From an uncultured Anaerolineaceae bacterium (GTDB lineage Bacteria; Chloroflexota; Anaerolineae; Anaerolineales; Anaerolineaceae), in NCBI GenBank assembly GCA_938020565.1, contig CALIHP010000030.1, positions 1 to 20,660 of the forward strand: a stretch of DNA of 20,660 bases. The letters run 5' to 3'. Below are positions 6,387-13,472 of the stretch, in pieces. The translations under genes were made by a program, and so were the position numbers. Under the pieces are notes generated by a model. That model saw only the letters and a program-made list of their open reading frames with translations, did not search any database and was not told the DNA's origin. Position 1 is the first letter of the stretch. Every line of letters begins with the position of its first letter.

Positions 6387-6944
6387 ATGAAAAAGTTGAA
6401 TCTCAATTTAGAGCTGGTGTTCCTGTTTGTCTGCGAGATCCTGATCGGGATCGTGCTGCTGATTAACCCGATCGGATTCGCGAACCTGAGCATCCAGATT
6501 TTCGGCATCGCGCTGATCATCAGCGGTATTTTTTCCGGCTACGGCTATGTCCGATCGGACCCCAGAAGCGCAATGCACGGATTGAAGTTGTTTAAAGCGC
6601 TTGCTTTCATAATTCTCGGGATTGTCTGCTTCACGGGGCCGAACTGGTTCCTTGCGACATTCCCGATCCTGACCGTTCTTTACGGGATTTTCATTCTTCT
6701 TGTCGGCCTCTTCAGGGTCCAATGGGCGGCGGACATGTTCCGGCTGAAGATGGAACGATGGTGGATCGCCGCGATCAGCGCGGTCCTCTCAATCCTGTTG
6801 GGATGTGTCATTATCCTGAACCCGTTCTTCGCGACCGCCGTGCTTTGGACCGTTACCGCGCTGACGCTGATCGTGTTCGGCGCTGTCGACCTGGTTTTCC
6901 TCCTGATTTCCGGATTCGGAAAAGAAGGGGAAAAGATTGTGTGA
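6387..6944 (+). CDS. HdeD/DUF308-family membrane protein
   Basis: A 185-residue, highly hydrophobic protein with about six membrane segments arranged as three pairs. Each pair has a pattern such as LIGIVLLINPIGF, FIILGIVCFTGPNWF or LSILLGCVIILNPFF, the repeated G-x-x-x-x-x-N/GP unit of the HdeD/DUF308 family. In enterobacteria HdeD is linked to acid resistance; elsewhere the role is unknown, so I make no functional claim beyond an inner or cytoplasmic membrane location. The ribosome binding site is GCGAGGA (6376-6382). A strong terminator follows closely. It may be transcribed together with the flavin-reductase gene 79 nt upstream, where only a weak hairpin lies between. Confidence 0.85.
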   Translation: MKKLNLNLELVFLFVCEILIGIVLLINPIGFANLSIQIFGIALIISGIFSGYGYVRSDPRSAMHGLKLFKALAFIILGIVCFTGPNWFLATFPILTVLYGIFILLVGLFRVQWAADMFRLKMERWWIAAISAVLSILLGCVIILNPFFATAVLWTVTALTLIVFGAVDLVFLLISGFGKEGEKIV

Positions 6945-6951
6945 ATTAAAG

Positions 6952-6981
6952 AGCCCAACGTGTTTGGATTCGTTGGGCTTT
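6952..6981. terminator. Bidirectional intrinsic terminator between HdeD-like gene and pyrF
   Basis: AGCCCAACG (6952-6960) and CGTTGGGCT (6971-6979) form a perfect 9-bp stem with a 10-nt loop. On the plus strand it is followed by TT and T at 6980-6981; on the minus strand by CTTTAATTC. It lies between two convergent genes and probably ends both the DUF308 transcript and the pyr operon. Confidence 0.85.
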
Positions 6982-7028
6982 GACCATTTGCAGACCGGGC
7001 GCGAACCTCCGCGCTCATTTTTATTTCT

Positions 7029-7955
7029 CTAAAACGCCGAACGCAGATCGTCGCGCATCGCCAGCGCGGCTTTCCGCGAAGCGGCGGCGAATTCAAGCCC
7101 CAGCTTCGGCGCGTCGGCGAATTCCGGATCCTTCCGCCAGGCGGCGATAATCCCGCGCGATGAATTTACGATACAGCCGACGCCGTCCTTATCGAAAAAG
7201 CCTTTCAGGTCAGCGCCTTTTCCCCCCTGTGCGCCGTAACCCGGAACGAGGAAAAACGTATGCGGAAGCTGCGCGCGGAGTTCGACGCCCTGAATCGGAT
7301 GGGTCGCGCCGACGACCGCGCCGACGAGACTGTACCCGAACGCGCCGATATGGTCCTGCCCCCAGCGATGAACCAGGTCGGCGACAAGGCGATAAACCGG
7401 CCGCCCGTCGACGAGAAGATCCTGAAGCTCTGAGCTTGACGGGTTCGACGTCTTGACCAAAACGAAAAGCCCGCGATTCATAGCAGCGGCCGCCTTGACG
7501 AACGGCGCGATCCCGTCGGTTCCGAAGTAAGGATTGACCGTAATAAAATCCTCTTTCCAAAGATCGTAGGTTTCGCCCTCGACCTGCGTTCCGCCCAGGT
7601 GCGCGGCGTAGGCTTCGGCGGTCGAGGAAATATCGCCGCGCTTGACATCGCCAATTACGATAAGGCCCTTCTCTCTGGCGTATGCGACCGTTCGCAGGTA
7701 TGCGTCGAGTCCGTCAAGCCCGTAGCGCTCGTACATGGCGATTTGCGGCTTGACGGCGGGAACGATATCCGCGACAGCGTCAATAATCGCGCGATTAAAG
7801 GCGAGGAAGCTTTCCGCGGCCGCCTTCGGCGTTTTTCCGTATCGATCGAAAGCCTCGAGCTTCAAACCCTCCGGAATCATGTTCATCGCCGGATCAAGTC
7901 CGACGACGGTCGGATTCGCTTTTTCGCGGATTGCGCGAATCAGTTGCTCAATCAT
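7029..7955 (-). CDS. pyrF: Orotidine 5'-phosphate decarboxylase, type 2
   Basis: Converts OMP to UMP, the last step of de novo UMP synthesis. The 308-residue length and the motif GDVKRGDISSTAEAY mark the long type 2 PyrF subfamily. In that motif Asp103, Lys105 and Asp108 form the catalytic D-x-K-x-x-D array, with Lys105 the proton donor. Other supporting parts are VGLDPAMNMIPEG near the N-terminus, VKPQIAMYERYG (about 68-79), LVKTSNPSSSELQD and LVPGYGAQGG (the phosphate-binding region). It is the last gene of the pyr operon and overlaps the end of pyrC by 8 nt (7948-7955), so translation is probably coupled. It ends 50 nt before the bidirectional terminator. Confidence 0.96.
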   Translation of the reverse strand: MIEQLIRAIREKANPTVVGLDPAMNMIPEGLKLEAFDRYGKTPKAAAESFLAFNRAIIDAVADIVPAVKPQIAMYERYGLDGLDAYLRTVAYAREKGLIVIGDVKRGDISSTAEAYAAHLGGTQVEGETYDLWKEDFITVNPYFGTDGIAPFVKAAAAMNRGLFVLVKTSNPSSSELQDLLVDGRPVYRLVADLVHRWGQDHIGAFGYSLVGAVVGATHPIQGVELRAQLPHTFFLVPGYGAQGGKGADLKGFFDKDGVGCIVNSSRGIIAAWRKDPEFADAPKLGLEFAAASRKAALAMRDDLRSAF

Positions 7956-9246
7956 GATAGATAACCTTTCCGTCTATAATCGTCCATTTTACTTTCCCGG
8001 TAAACGGCCGTCCGGCGAAAGGTGAATGCCTGGCTTTCGAAAGCGACTTCGCCGGATCGACGACGAAGGTCTCGTTCAGGTCGACGAGCGTCAGGTCCGC
8101 CGCAGCACCCACGCGAAGCTCCCCGCGGTCCAGCCCGAGGATCCGGGCCGGCCTCGCGGCCATCATCTCAATCAGCCGTGAAAGCGTCGTCAGCCCGCTT
8201 TTGACCAGCGCGGTATAGCTGACGCAGAAGGAGGTCTCCAGTCCGGTCACGCCGAAAGGCGCTTCCGAGACCGGGCGATTTTTCTCTTCGGCGGTGTGCG
8301 GCGCATGATCCGTCGCGATCGCGTCGATCGTCCCGTCGAGCAGCCCCTCGATCAGCGCCGCGCGGTCGGTCTCGTTTCCCAGCGGCGGGTTCATTTTGAA
8401 CTTTCCGTTTTCCGCGAGAACGTCGTTTTCCGACAGCGTCAGATAATGCGGCCCGGTTTCCGCCGTAACCGCGATCCCGCGCGCTTTCGCCCAACGGATC
8501 AGCGACACCGACGACGCCGTGCTGATGTGGCAGAAATGCACTGGACAGCCGGTGGCTTCCGACAGCAGAATATCGCGGGCAACGATAATCGATTCGGCTT
8601 CCGCCGGAATCCCGATAACGCCCAGCCGCTCCGACGCCGCGCCCAGCCGCATGCAGCCGCCGCACAGGCCGATTTCTTCGGCATGCGAAAAAATTTTCAA
8701 CCCGTTCGCATGAATCGCGATCATCGCCTCGCGCATCCGGCGCGGGTTCATCACGGATTTCCCGTCTTCGCTGACGGCGGAAAGCCCCCGCCCCATCAGC
8801 CGGAAGCATTCGTTCTGAACGGCGTTCAGCGCCGCATAATCGGTCAGATCCTCGCCCCGCTCGCCCCGGGTAATCGTCCCCAGCGGAAGAACGTGAACCC
8901 CGTTCGCCGCGGCCGCGGCGCGTTCGATCCGTTCCAGCGTCTCGACCGTGTCGATCGTCGGTTTCGTATTCGGCATCGGACAAACCGTCGTCACGCCCCC
9001 CCGCGCCGCCGCGAGGCACCCGCTTTCGGTCGTCTCTTTTTCCGGAAAGCCGGGATCCCGGAAATGTACATGCAGGTCGATAAGCCCGGGAAGGACGGTC
9101 AGCCCGCTTCCATCGATCGTTTCCATGTCTAATCCCGCGCTCTCTGGCGCGGCGAGCGAACGGAGCCGCCCGTTTTCGACGAGCACGTTCGCCTTTTCGC
9201 CCAAAGCGCTATTTGGAAGGCTGACGTTTTTTATAAATAAGTTCAT
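7948..9246 (-). CDS. pyrC: Dihydroorotase, class I
   Basis: Catalyses ring closure of carbamoyl-aspartate to dihydroorotate. The 432-residue length and motifs fit the class I (amidohydrolase) dihydroorotases. DLHVHFRDPGFPEKET holds the metal ligands His59 and His61 and the substrate-binding Arg. SEDG holds Asp161 in place of the more common DDG. His188 is in SHAEE, His240 in HFCHIS, and Asp313 in IATDHAPH. All expected zinc ligands are present, so this is likely the active enzyme and not an inactive PyrC' homologue. The ATG at 9246 lies inside the 3' end of pyrI (38-nt overlap), with GGA/GGAG sequences just before it. The 3' end overlaps pyrF by 8 nt. Confidence 0.96.
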   Translation of the reverse strand: MNLFIKNVSLPNSALGEKANVLVENGRLRSLAAPESAGLDMETIDGSGLTVLPGLIDLHVHFRDPGFPEKETTESGCLAAARGGVTTVCPMPNTKPTIDTVETLERIERAAAAANGVHVLPLGTITRGERGEDLTDYAALNAVQNECFRLMGRGLSAVSEDGKSVMNPRRMREAMIAIHANGLKIFSHAEEIGLCGGCMRLGAASERLGVIGIPAEAESIIVARDILLSEATGCPVHFCHISTASSVSLIRWAKARGIAVTAETGPHYLTLSENDVLAENGKFKMNPPLGNETDRAALIEGLLDGTIDAIATDHAPHTAEEKNRPVSEAPFGVTGLETSFCVSYTALVKSGLTTLSRLIEMMAARPARILGLDRGELRVGAAADLTLVDLNETFVVDPAKSLSKARHSPFAGRPFTGKVKWTIIDGKVIYHD

Positions 9247-9682
9247 CTACTCCGTCCTTTTCCATACTGACCCTATCGTCGCAATATTCACAGCGATAAA
9301 CGCGCCGTTCCGGATCGACAAGGTGGAAAATATGCGGCGCGTTCGCCTCGATCGAGGTAACGCAGCGCGGGTTCCGGCAATGAATAATATCGACAACTTT
9401 ATCCGGAAGCGCCAGTTTAATTTTCCTGACGACTTTATGATTCTCGATAATATTCACGGTCGCGTTCGGGTCAAGAAGTCCCAGCTCGCTCAGGTCGAGA
9501 TCGACGACATCTTTAATTTTGATAACGTCTTTGCGCCCGAGAATCGTTGAATCCGCGTTCATGAGGAAGGCGACCGTATGATTCGAGGTATCGATATTCA
9601 GGCAGGACAGAATTTTCGCGCCGACGCCGGCGGTGATATGATCGATGACGATGCCGCGTTCAATACTGTTGACAACTAACAT
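9209..9682 (-). CDS. pyrI: Aspartate carbamoyltransferase regulatory chain
   Basis: The regulatory subunit that binds CTP or ATP and joins to PyrB through a zinc ribbon. The 157 residues show the N-terminal nucleotide-binding part (MLVVNSIERGIVIDHITAGVGAKIL, with NADSTILGRKDVIKI following) and the C-terminal zinc domain with Cys102-x4-Cys107 (CRNPRC) and Cys131-x2-Cys134 (CEYC). All four zinc ligands are present. Its presence next to pyrB predicts an allosteric class B ATCase as in E. coli. It starts 3 nt after the pyrB stop with GGAGG 8 nt before the ATG. The last 13 codons overlap pyrC and give a Lys-rich tail (IYKKRQPSK) that may be an accident of the overlap. Confidence 0.95.
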   Translation of the reverse strand: MLVVNSIERGIVIDHITAGVGAKILSCLNIDTSNHTVAFLMNADSTILGRKDVIKIKDVVDLDLSELGLLDPNATVNIIENHKVVRKIKLALPDKVVDIIHCRNPRCVTSIEANAPHIFHLVDPERRVYRCEYCDDRVSMEKDGVDELIYKKRQPSK

Positions 9683-9685
9683 AGT

Positions 9686-10612
9686 TTATTCCTCCGCTCC
9701 GAGAATTTTCATGAGTAACGCCATGCGAACGAACATGCCGTACCTGGCCTGACGGAAATACGCGGCGCGCGGGTCGCTGTCGATTTCGACCGCGATTTCG
9801 TTGACGCGCGGGAGCGGATGCATGACGATCATGTCCGATTTCGCGCTTTCCATCTTCGCCGCGTCGAGAATATAACGGTCCTTGAGCCGGACGTAATCCT
9901 CTTCATTAAAAAACCGCTCTTTCTGGACCCGCGTCATGTACAGGATATCCAGCTCCGATAAGACCGGGGTCAGCTTCCGGACCTCTTCAAACGCGATCCC
10001 GTTCCTGATCAGGATCCCTTCCCGAACGTAATCGGGGACGACGAGCTCGTCCGGGGAAATCAGAGCGAATCTGATCCCCTGATAGCGGGATAACGCCTTG
10101 ATCAGCGAATGAACCGTGCGGCCGAATTTTAAATCGCCACAGATCCCGACCGTCAGGTTTTCAAGCGTTCCTTTTTCCTGAAGAATCGTCAGCAGGTCGG
10201 TCAGCGTCTGGGTCGGATGATGATGACCGCCGTCGCCGGCGTTGATAACGGGAATATCGGCTGCGTTCGCGCCGATCCGCGGGGCTCCTTCCTTGGGGTG
10301 ACGCATGACGGCGATATCGGCGTAGCAGGCGACGGTCCGAAGCGTATCGGCGATCGATTCGCCTTTCGCCGCCGACGAAGAATTCGCTTCCGAGAAGCCG
10401 ATGACCTGCCCGCCCAATCGGAGCATCGCCGCTTCAAAGCTGAAACGCGTTCGCGTCGATGGTTCATAAAATAACGTTGCTAATAAATATCCGTCTAACG
10501 CATGGGCATAGCTGCGCGGATCGGCGATAATTTTCCGGGCGAGATCGAAAATCTCTCCCATTTCGTCCACACTGAAGTCCATCGGTTCAAGCAAGTCGCT
10601 GCCTTTCAGCAT
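9686..10612 (-). CDS. pyrB: Aspartate carbamoyltransferase catalytic chain
   Basis: Joins carbamoyl phosphate and aspartate, the committed step of pyrimidine synthesis. The 308-residue length is standard. FYEPSTRTRFSFE carries the carbamoyl-phosphate-binding STRTR (52-56). The 80s loop SSSAAKGES holds Ser80 and Lys83. HPKEGAP, NAGDGGHHHPTQTLTDLLT (His132-Pro-Thr-Gln) and MHPLPRVNEI complete the active site. It is the first structural gene of the pyr operon and is followed by pyrI, so the enzyme is probably a PyrB6PyrI6 holoenzyme. Expression is probably set by the leader peptide and terminator just upstream (10664-10747). A weak AAAGGTAGG ribosome binding site precedes the ATG. Confidence 0.97.
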   Translation of the reverse strand: MLKGSDLLEPMDFSVDEMGEIFDLARKIIADPRSYAHALDGYLLATLFYEPSTRTRFSFEAAMLRLGGQVIGFSEANSSSAAKGESIADTLRTVACYADIAVMRHPKEGAPRIGANAADIPVINAGDGGHHHPTQTLTDLLTILQEKGTLENLTVGICGDLKFGRTVHSLIKALSRYQGIRFALISPDELVVPDYVREGILIRNGIAFEEVRKLTPVLSELDILYMTRVQKERFFNEEDYVRLKDRYILDAAKMESAKSDMIVMHPLPRVNEIAVEIDSDPRAAYFRQARYGMFVRMALLMKILGAEE

Positions 10613-10657
10613 AATCGTTTCCTACCTTTCGTAATCGCCCGATTCCGAGCTTTTTGC

Positions 10658-10686
10658 AAAAAAAAACCTCCATCCTCAGGAGGTTT
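10658..10686 (-). terminator. Attenuator terminator in the pyr leader
   Basis: On the minus strand AAACCTCC (10686-10679), loop TGAGGAT, and GGAGGTTT (10671-10664) form an 8-bp stem that runs into nine T (10666-10658). It is a textbook intrinsic terminator, but it lies between the pyr promoter and pyrB and so would stop most transcripts before the operon. The stop codon of the leader ORF (10687-10685) overlaps the first two bases of the stem. Confidence 0.88.
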
Positions 10687-10747
10687 AATTCTTACCGATC
10701 AACAATTTGAGAAAAGATAACGAACCGTTTTTTGCAGGTTTTTTCAT
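10685..10747 (-). CDS. pyr operon leader peptide (20 residues)
   Basis: The ORF encodes MKKPAKNGSLSFLKLLIGKN and has its own strong ribosome binding site, GGGGGAG, 7 nt before the ATG. It ends at TAA inside the base of the attenuator hairpin. A ribosome that reaches the stop would cover the 5' arm of the hairpin and let RNA polymerase continue into pyrB. The second half of the ORF is rich in U in the message (TCG TTA TCT TTT CTC), so low UTP could slow the polymerase there and let the ribosome catch up. This is the logic of the E. coli pyrBI leader, though peptide and length differ. An in-frame ATG at 10789 would give a 34-residue form but has only a weak ribosome binding site. Confidence 0.7.
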   Translation of the reverse strand: MKKPAKNGSLSFLKLLIGKN

Positions 10748-10804
10748 CTGTTTTCTCCCCCGACTGGCGCTGCTGCGCGCCGGATTCATGCTGTCACCGA
10801 AAAA

Positions 10805-10833
10805 ATCATAGTCCAAAGAATTGCCGCTGTCAA
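10805..10833 (-). promoter_or_regulatory. pyr operon promoter
   Basis: TTGACA (10833-10828), a 17-bp spacer and TATGAT (10810-10805) form a near-consensus sigma-70 promoter. Transcription should start near 10798, about 50 nt before the leader peptide ATG and about 185 nt before pyrB. The sequence after the -10 box is a run of five T, so start-site choice or slippage could depend on UTP. A short hairpin (GGCGC/GCGCC, 10766-10781) follows in the leader. Upstream, CCTGATCAGG near 10892-10901 is a 10-bp palindrome with no known role here. I see no convincing PyrR-binding sequence. Confidence 0.85.
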
Positions 10834-10950
10834 CCGGTTTTTCGATTTTCCTGACATGGGGAGAGGACTGCGAATTGTCAAAGCAAATATAACCTGATCA
10901 GGCAGAAAAGCTGAAGCTCAGTTCCATTTACATTGACAAATGACATTCCC

Positions 10951-11301
10951 TTACCCGAACAGCTCCCGATGCGCCAGGATCGCGGCCCCCGCGCTGCACG
11001 CCGGACATAAGCAGTACCGGCTGCCATTGGCCTTCGCCTCCGTAAAAGCGGCAATCATTTCCTTCGCTTTTTCCTTACCAAAATGCCGCATTCCCGCTTC
11101 AGAAGCGAAAAAGCTCAGCGAATCATCGATCGTATTGACATCCTCCTCCAAAGCCGCGATCAGCTTCGCGGACAAATCGCTTTCGCGATCCGTCCCAACC
11201 GCCGCGAGCCATTCCTCTCCGAGCTCCCGCAGCGGCGGATAGCAGGACTCCGCCGATACCAGCTCCCGAACGAACGCAGCCGCCTGATTCTTGTCTGACA
11301 T
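10951..11301 (-). CDS. Small CxCPxC protein of unknown function (often named 'Hsp90-like' in clostridia)
   Basis: With the ATG at 11301 the protein has 116 residues. AAGGAGG lies 6 nt before that ATG and decides the start; reading to an upstream ATG at 11385 adds 28 residues without support. The protein is helical and acidic with Cys20 in an ESCYPP segment and a C-terminal Cys97-x-Cys99-Pro-x-Cys102 motif (YCLCPACSAGAAIL). Very similar small proteins are common in clostridia and are sometimes labelled heat-shock protein Hsp90, although they share nothing obvious with that chaperone. The four cysteines could bind a metal or act in redox, which is inference. It lies upstream of the pyr promoter in the same direction, with no strong terminator between, but probably forms its own unit. 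Confidence 0.75.
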   Translation of the reverse strand: MSDKNQAAAFVRELVSAESCYPPLRELGEEWLAAVGTDRESDLSAKLIAALEEDVNTIDDSLSFFASEAGMRHFGKEKAKEMIAAFTEAKANGSRYCLCPACSAGAAILAHRELFG

Positions 11302-11364
11302 AAGTATCCTCCTTGATATTCTTGCCTGTAATGATAGCCTGAAATGGATATATTTTGCCGTTTT

Positions 11365-11406
11365 CCGGCGCGGAACCGCATACAAGGCCGCCGCGGCCCG
11401 CGCCGG
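11365..11406. terminator. GC-rich hairpin after the last secreted paralogue
   Basis: CCGGCGCGG (11365-11373) and CCGCGCCGG (11398-11406) pair perfectly over 9 bp around a GC-rich loop. It lies just after the stop of the 654-residue paralogue on the minus strand. No T run follows on the minus strand (AAAAC comes next), while on the plus strand TTTT precedes it. It may end or stabilise the paralogue transcript without being a standard intrinsic terminator. Confidence 0.45.
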
Positions 11407-11422
11407 GTTCAGCTAAGCCAGG

Positions 11423-13387
11423 CTACCTGACGTCAACGACCGTGCTCCAGGCCGGGTCGCAGATATAGTAATCCAGATCAAAATACGAATGATGCGGTTC
11501 GACCTTTTCCGGATCAGCCACGCAGAAACCGATTTTCAAGCGCTCCGTCTCTTCCAGCGATTGAATAACCGCCGGGTCCATAAAGGTTCGGCGAAAGCCG
11601 GCGTATGGGAAAGAATTTTCCCAAAAACGGAGCCGCGTCCCATCATCCGTCTCAAAATAAGCCGCAAGATCGATCAGATTCGTTTCCGCTCTCATTTGAA
11701 CTTCGGTACCCTCCGTGAACAGGATCAGTTCCATCGGATTAAAGCGCAGCCGGTTCAGCGTGACAGCCTGTCCGCTCACTTCCAGCGTCTCACCCAGCTC
11801 AATCTCCTTCGTCTTCGCGGCCAACTCCGTACCGTCCGCCTCAAACTCGAAAAACCAGGAGCCGTTTTCAGTAAAGCAGCTCAAATCCGCCGCATACTCA
11901 GCTTCCGGATCATCATTCCAGCACACTTCCAGGCTGATGATTTCAACTTTAACCTGAATCGGGTTCTTCGTTGAGACGTAACCGTCGCTGAATAAAAGCG
12001 GGCTGCCGACCCCGCTCAACGCGACAAGCGGCGCGTCATGGAGAACATGGATGTAAGGACCGCCTCCACCCCCTCCGCCATGCTGGACTTCAAAATAATC
12101 CTCCGGATACGGTACGATCGGTCCGACCTCGATCCCCGCGCCATTGATTTTGAACGATGCCGGCTTCGTCGGGGGATCGCCTTCCTGATCCAGACCCAAT
12201 AATACAGATACATAAAGCCTATCCTCCGTGATCAGAACTTTATCCAGAAGGATAGCGATCCCACTCTCCGTCGTCTGCATCATGCGCACCGGTTTAACAT
12301 ATGGATTCGCAGTATCGATAACGTCTTCAATCTGGTAATCAGGCTCAAAATCTGCCATGAATTTTTCAAGCTCGTTTTCCGACGGATTCATCTTCACCCG
12401 AAACGATTCCAGGGCATGGTACCGCGCAATTCCCTCGGCGTCATTCTCCGGCCCGGCAAGCGTCGCGACATACGGCGTCACTTTGACGACCTTCGCGTCC
12501 TTGAGCCACTCCCAACCGCTATGCCCTGGTTTCGTGAAGAAATCAAACTCAATCACATCGGGGTCAGTCTTTCGCCGATTATTATCAGGCTCCGAAGCCT
12601 CGATCCGATTTCCATGCGTGTCCTCGATGATAAATCCTAACAAATCTCCTTCTTCATAGTAAATCAAGTGCCCGCTTGTTACGTCCACATTTTTAAATTC
12701 ATATTCTCCCGGCACGTTTCGCCGGATCCCAATTCGCGTCTGAATTGGAGAAACGATCATTTCCGTTGCAGTATAAGGCTTCCGGTTCCCGACGAACTCA
12801 TGATCCAGCGTTGCCCGCCGGGTCAACTCTTTCGCGATCGTCCCATCCGCCAGAAAATCGAACGCCCATTCGCCATTCAGTTCCTCCGGGAAGCCTGAAT
12901 CGCTTGAATAATGAATTTTATCAATCGTCAACGTCATCGATATTTCGTCGGCGGCCAGAAGTTCGCTCGAAACGTCCGCAAACAAAACGATACTCGCTTT
13001 TCCATCATACGCCCCATCGGAATAAACGTCGGTCAGCGCGCTGAAAGTCCCTTCCTGAAGCGTAAACGTCTCGTCTCCAATTCTCAGCCCATCCTTCATT
13101 TCGCCAATTTGCAGCGAGTGGCTCGCGACAATTCTATCCGAAATCATTGTCAGCCCCAGATAAACGCGGGAACCCTCGATCAGGATCTCGTTAAGCTTCA
13201 TTTCGACGCCCTGATCGCTCACGGCGGGAACGTCCAGCTTCTGAATAAGCCCCTGATCATCCTCAATCCCGAACCAGTCGGCCAGCGTCGGCAACGCTCC
13301 GTCTTCGGCGCGGCCCACCGTCGGAACGGCGATCATCGCCGCCAGAACCAGCAGCAATACCGGATAAACCATCGTCTTTATTTTCAT
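11423..13387 (-). CDS. Secreted two-module (A+B) DUF4179/DUF5643-like paralogue 1
   Basis: A 654-residue exported protein. A Sec signal peptide (about 1-27) with a likely cut after VGRA is followed by LADWFGIEDD and module A, which starts VSDQGVEMKLNEILIEGSRVYLGL and matches the DUF4179 sensor domain of anti-sigma factors. The linker NELEKFMADFEPDY leads to module B, with LLDKVLITEDRLYVSVLLGL, a Gly7 run followed by PYIHVLHD, a Cys pair (VCWNDD...LSCF) and ADGTELAAKTKEIELGETLEV...RLRFNPMELILFTEG, which resembles DUF5643. The C-terminus has a second Cys pair and DPAWSTVVDV. It has no zinc-binding domain or membrane anchor, unlike the anti-sigma factor. A good GGAGG precedes the ATG. Function is unknown; I infer a free sensor or decoy copy. 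Confidence 0.88.
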   Translation of the reverse strand: MKIKTMVYPVLLLVLAAMIAVPTVGRAEDGALPTLADWFGIEDDQGLIQKLDVPAVSDQGVEMKLNEILIEGSRVYLGLTMISDRIVASHSLQIGEMKDGLRIGDETFTLQEGTFSALTDVYSDGAYDGKASIVLFADVSSELLAADEISMTLTIDKIHYSSDSGFPEELNGEWAFDFLADGTIAKELTRRATLDHEFVGNRKPYTATEMIVSPIQTRIGIRRNVPGEYEFKNVDVTSGHLIYYEEGDLLGFIIEDTHGNRIEASEPDNNRRKTDPDVIEFDFFTKPGHSGWEWLKDAKVVKVTPYVATLAGPENDAEGIARYHALESFRVKMNPSENELEKFMADFEPDYQIEDVIDTANPYVKPVRMMQTTESGIAILLDKVLITEDRLYVSVLLGLDQEGDPPTKPASFKINGAGIEVGPIVPYPEDYFEVQHGGGGGGGPYIHVLHDAPLVALSGVGSPLLFSDGYVSTKNPIQVKVEIISLEVCWNDDPEAEYAADLSCFTENGSWFFEFEADGTELAAKTKEIELGETLEVSGQAVTLNRLRFNPMELILFTEGTEVQMRAETNLIDLAAYFETDDGTRLRFWENSFPYAGFRRTFMDPAVIQSLEETERLKIGFCVADPEKVEPHHSYFDLDYYICDPAWSTVVDVR

Positions 13388-13412
13388 TGAATTCCTCCTT
13401 ATCGATGATTAG

Positions 13413-13459
13413 AGCGGGCCCGGCCTCGCCGGCAATCGGCGTCAGGAAACGGGCCCGCT
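13413..13459. other. Intergenic hairpin between paralogues 1 and 2
   Basis: AGCGGGCCCG (13413-13422) and CGGGCCCGCT (13450-13459) form a perfect 10-bp stem, and the loop holds a second small stem (CGCCG/CGGCG). On the minus strand, the direction of the genes, only CTAATC follows, so it is a poor terminator there; on the plus strand TTTT follows. It may trim expression of the downstream gene or protect message ends. Confidence 0.5.
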
Positions 13460-13472
13460 TTTCCGTGGAACG

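Noticed and set aside
8168..9132. Long Arg/Asp-rich open frames on both strands over pyrC
   Set aside because: They are out-of-frame images of pyrC caused by high G+C at third codon positions; pyrC has complete catalytic motifs.
10748..10800. A PyrR-binding hairpin in the pyr leader
   Set aside because: The short GGCGC/GCGCC hairpin and the nearby CAGTCGGGGGAG lack the conserved PyrR loop sequence, and a leader peptide with its own ribosome binding site explains the layout better.
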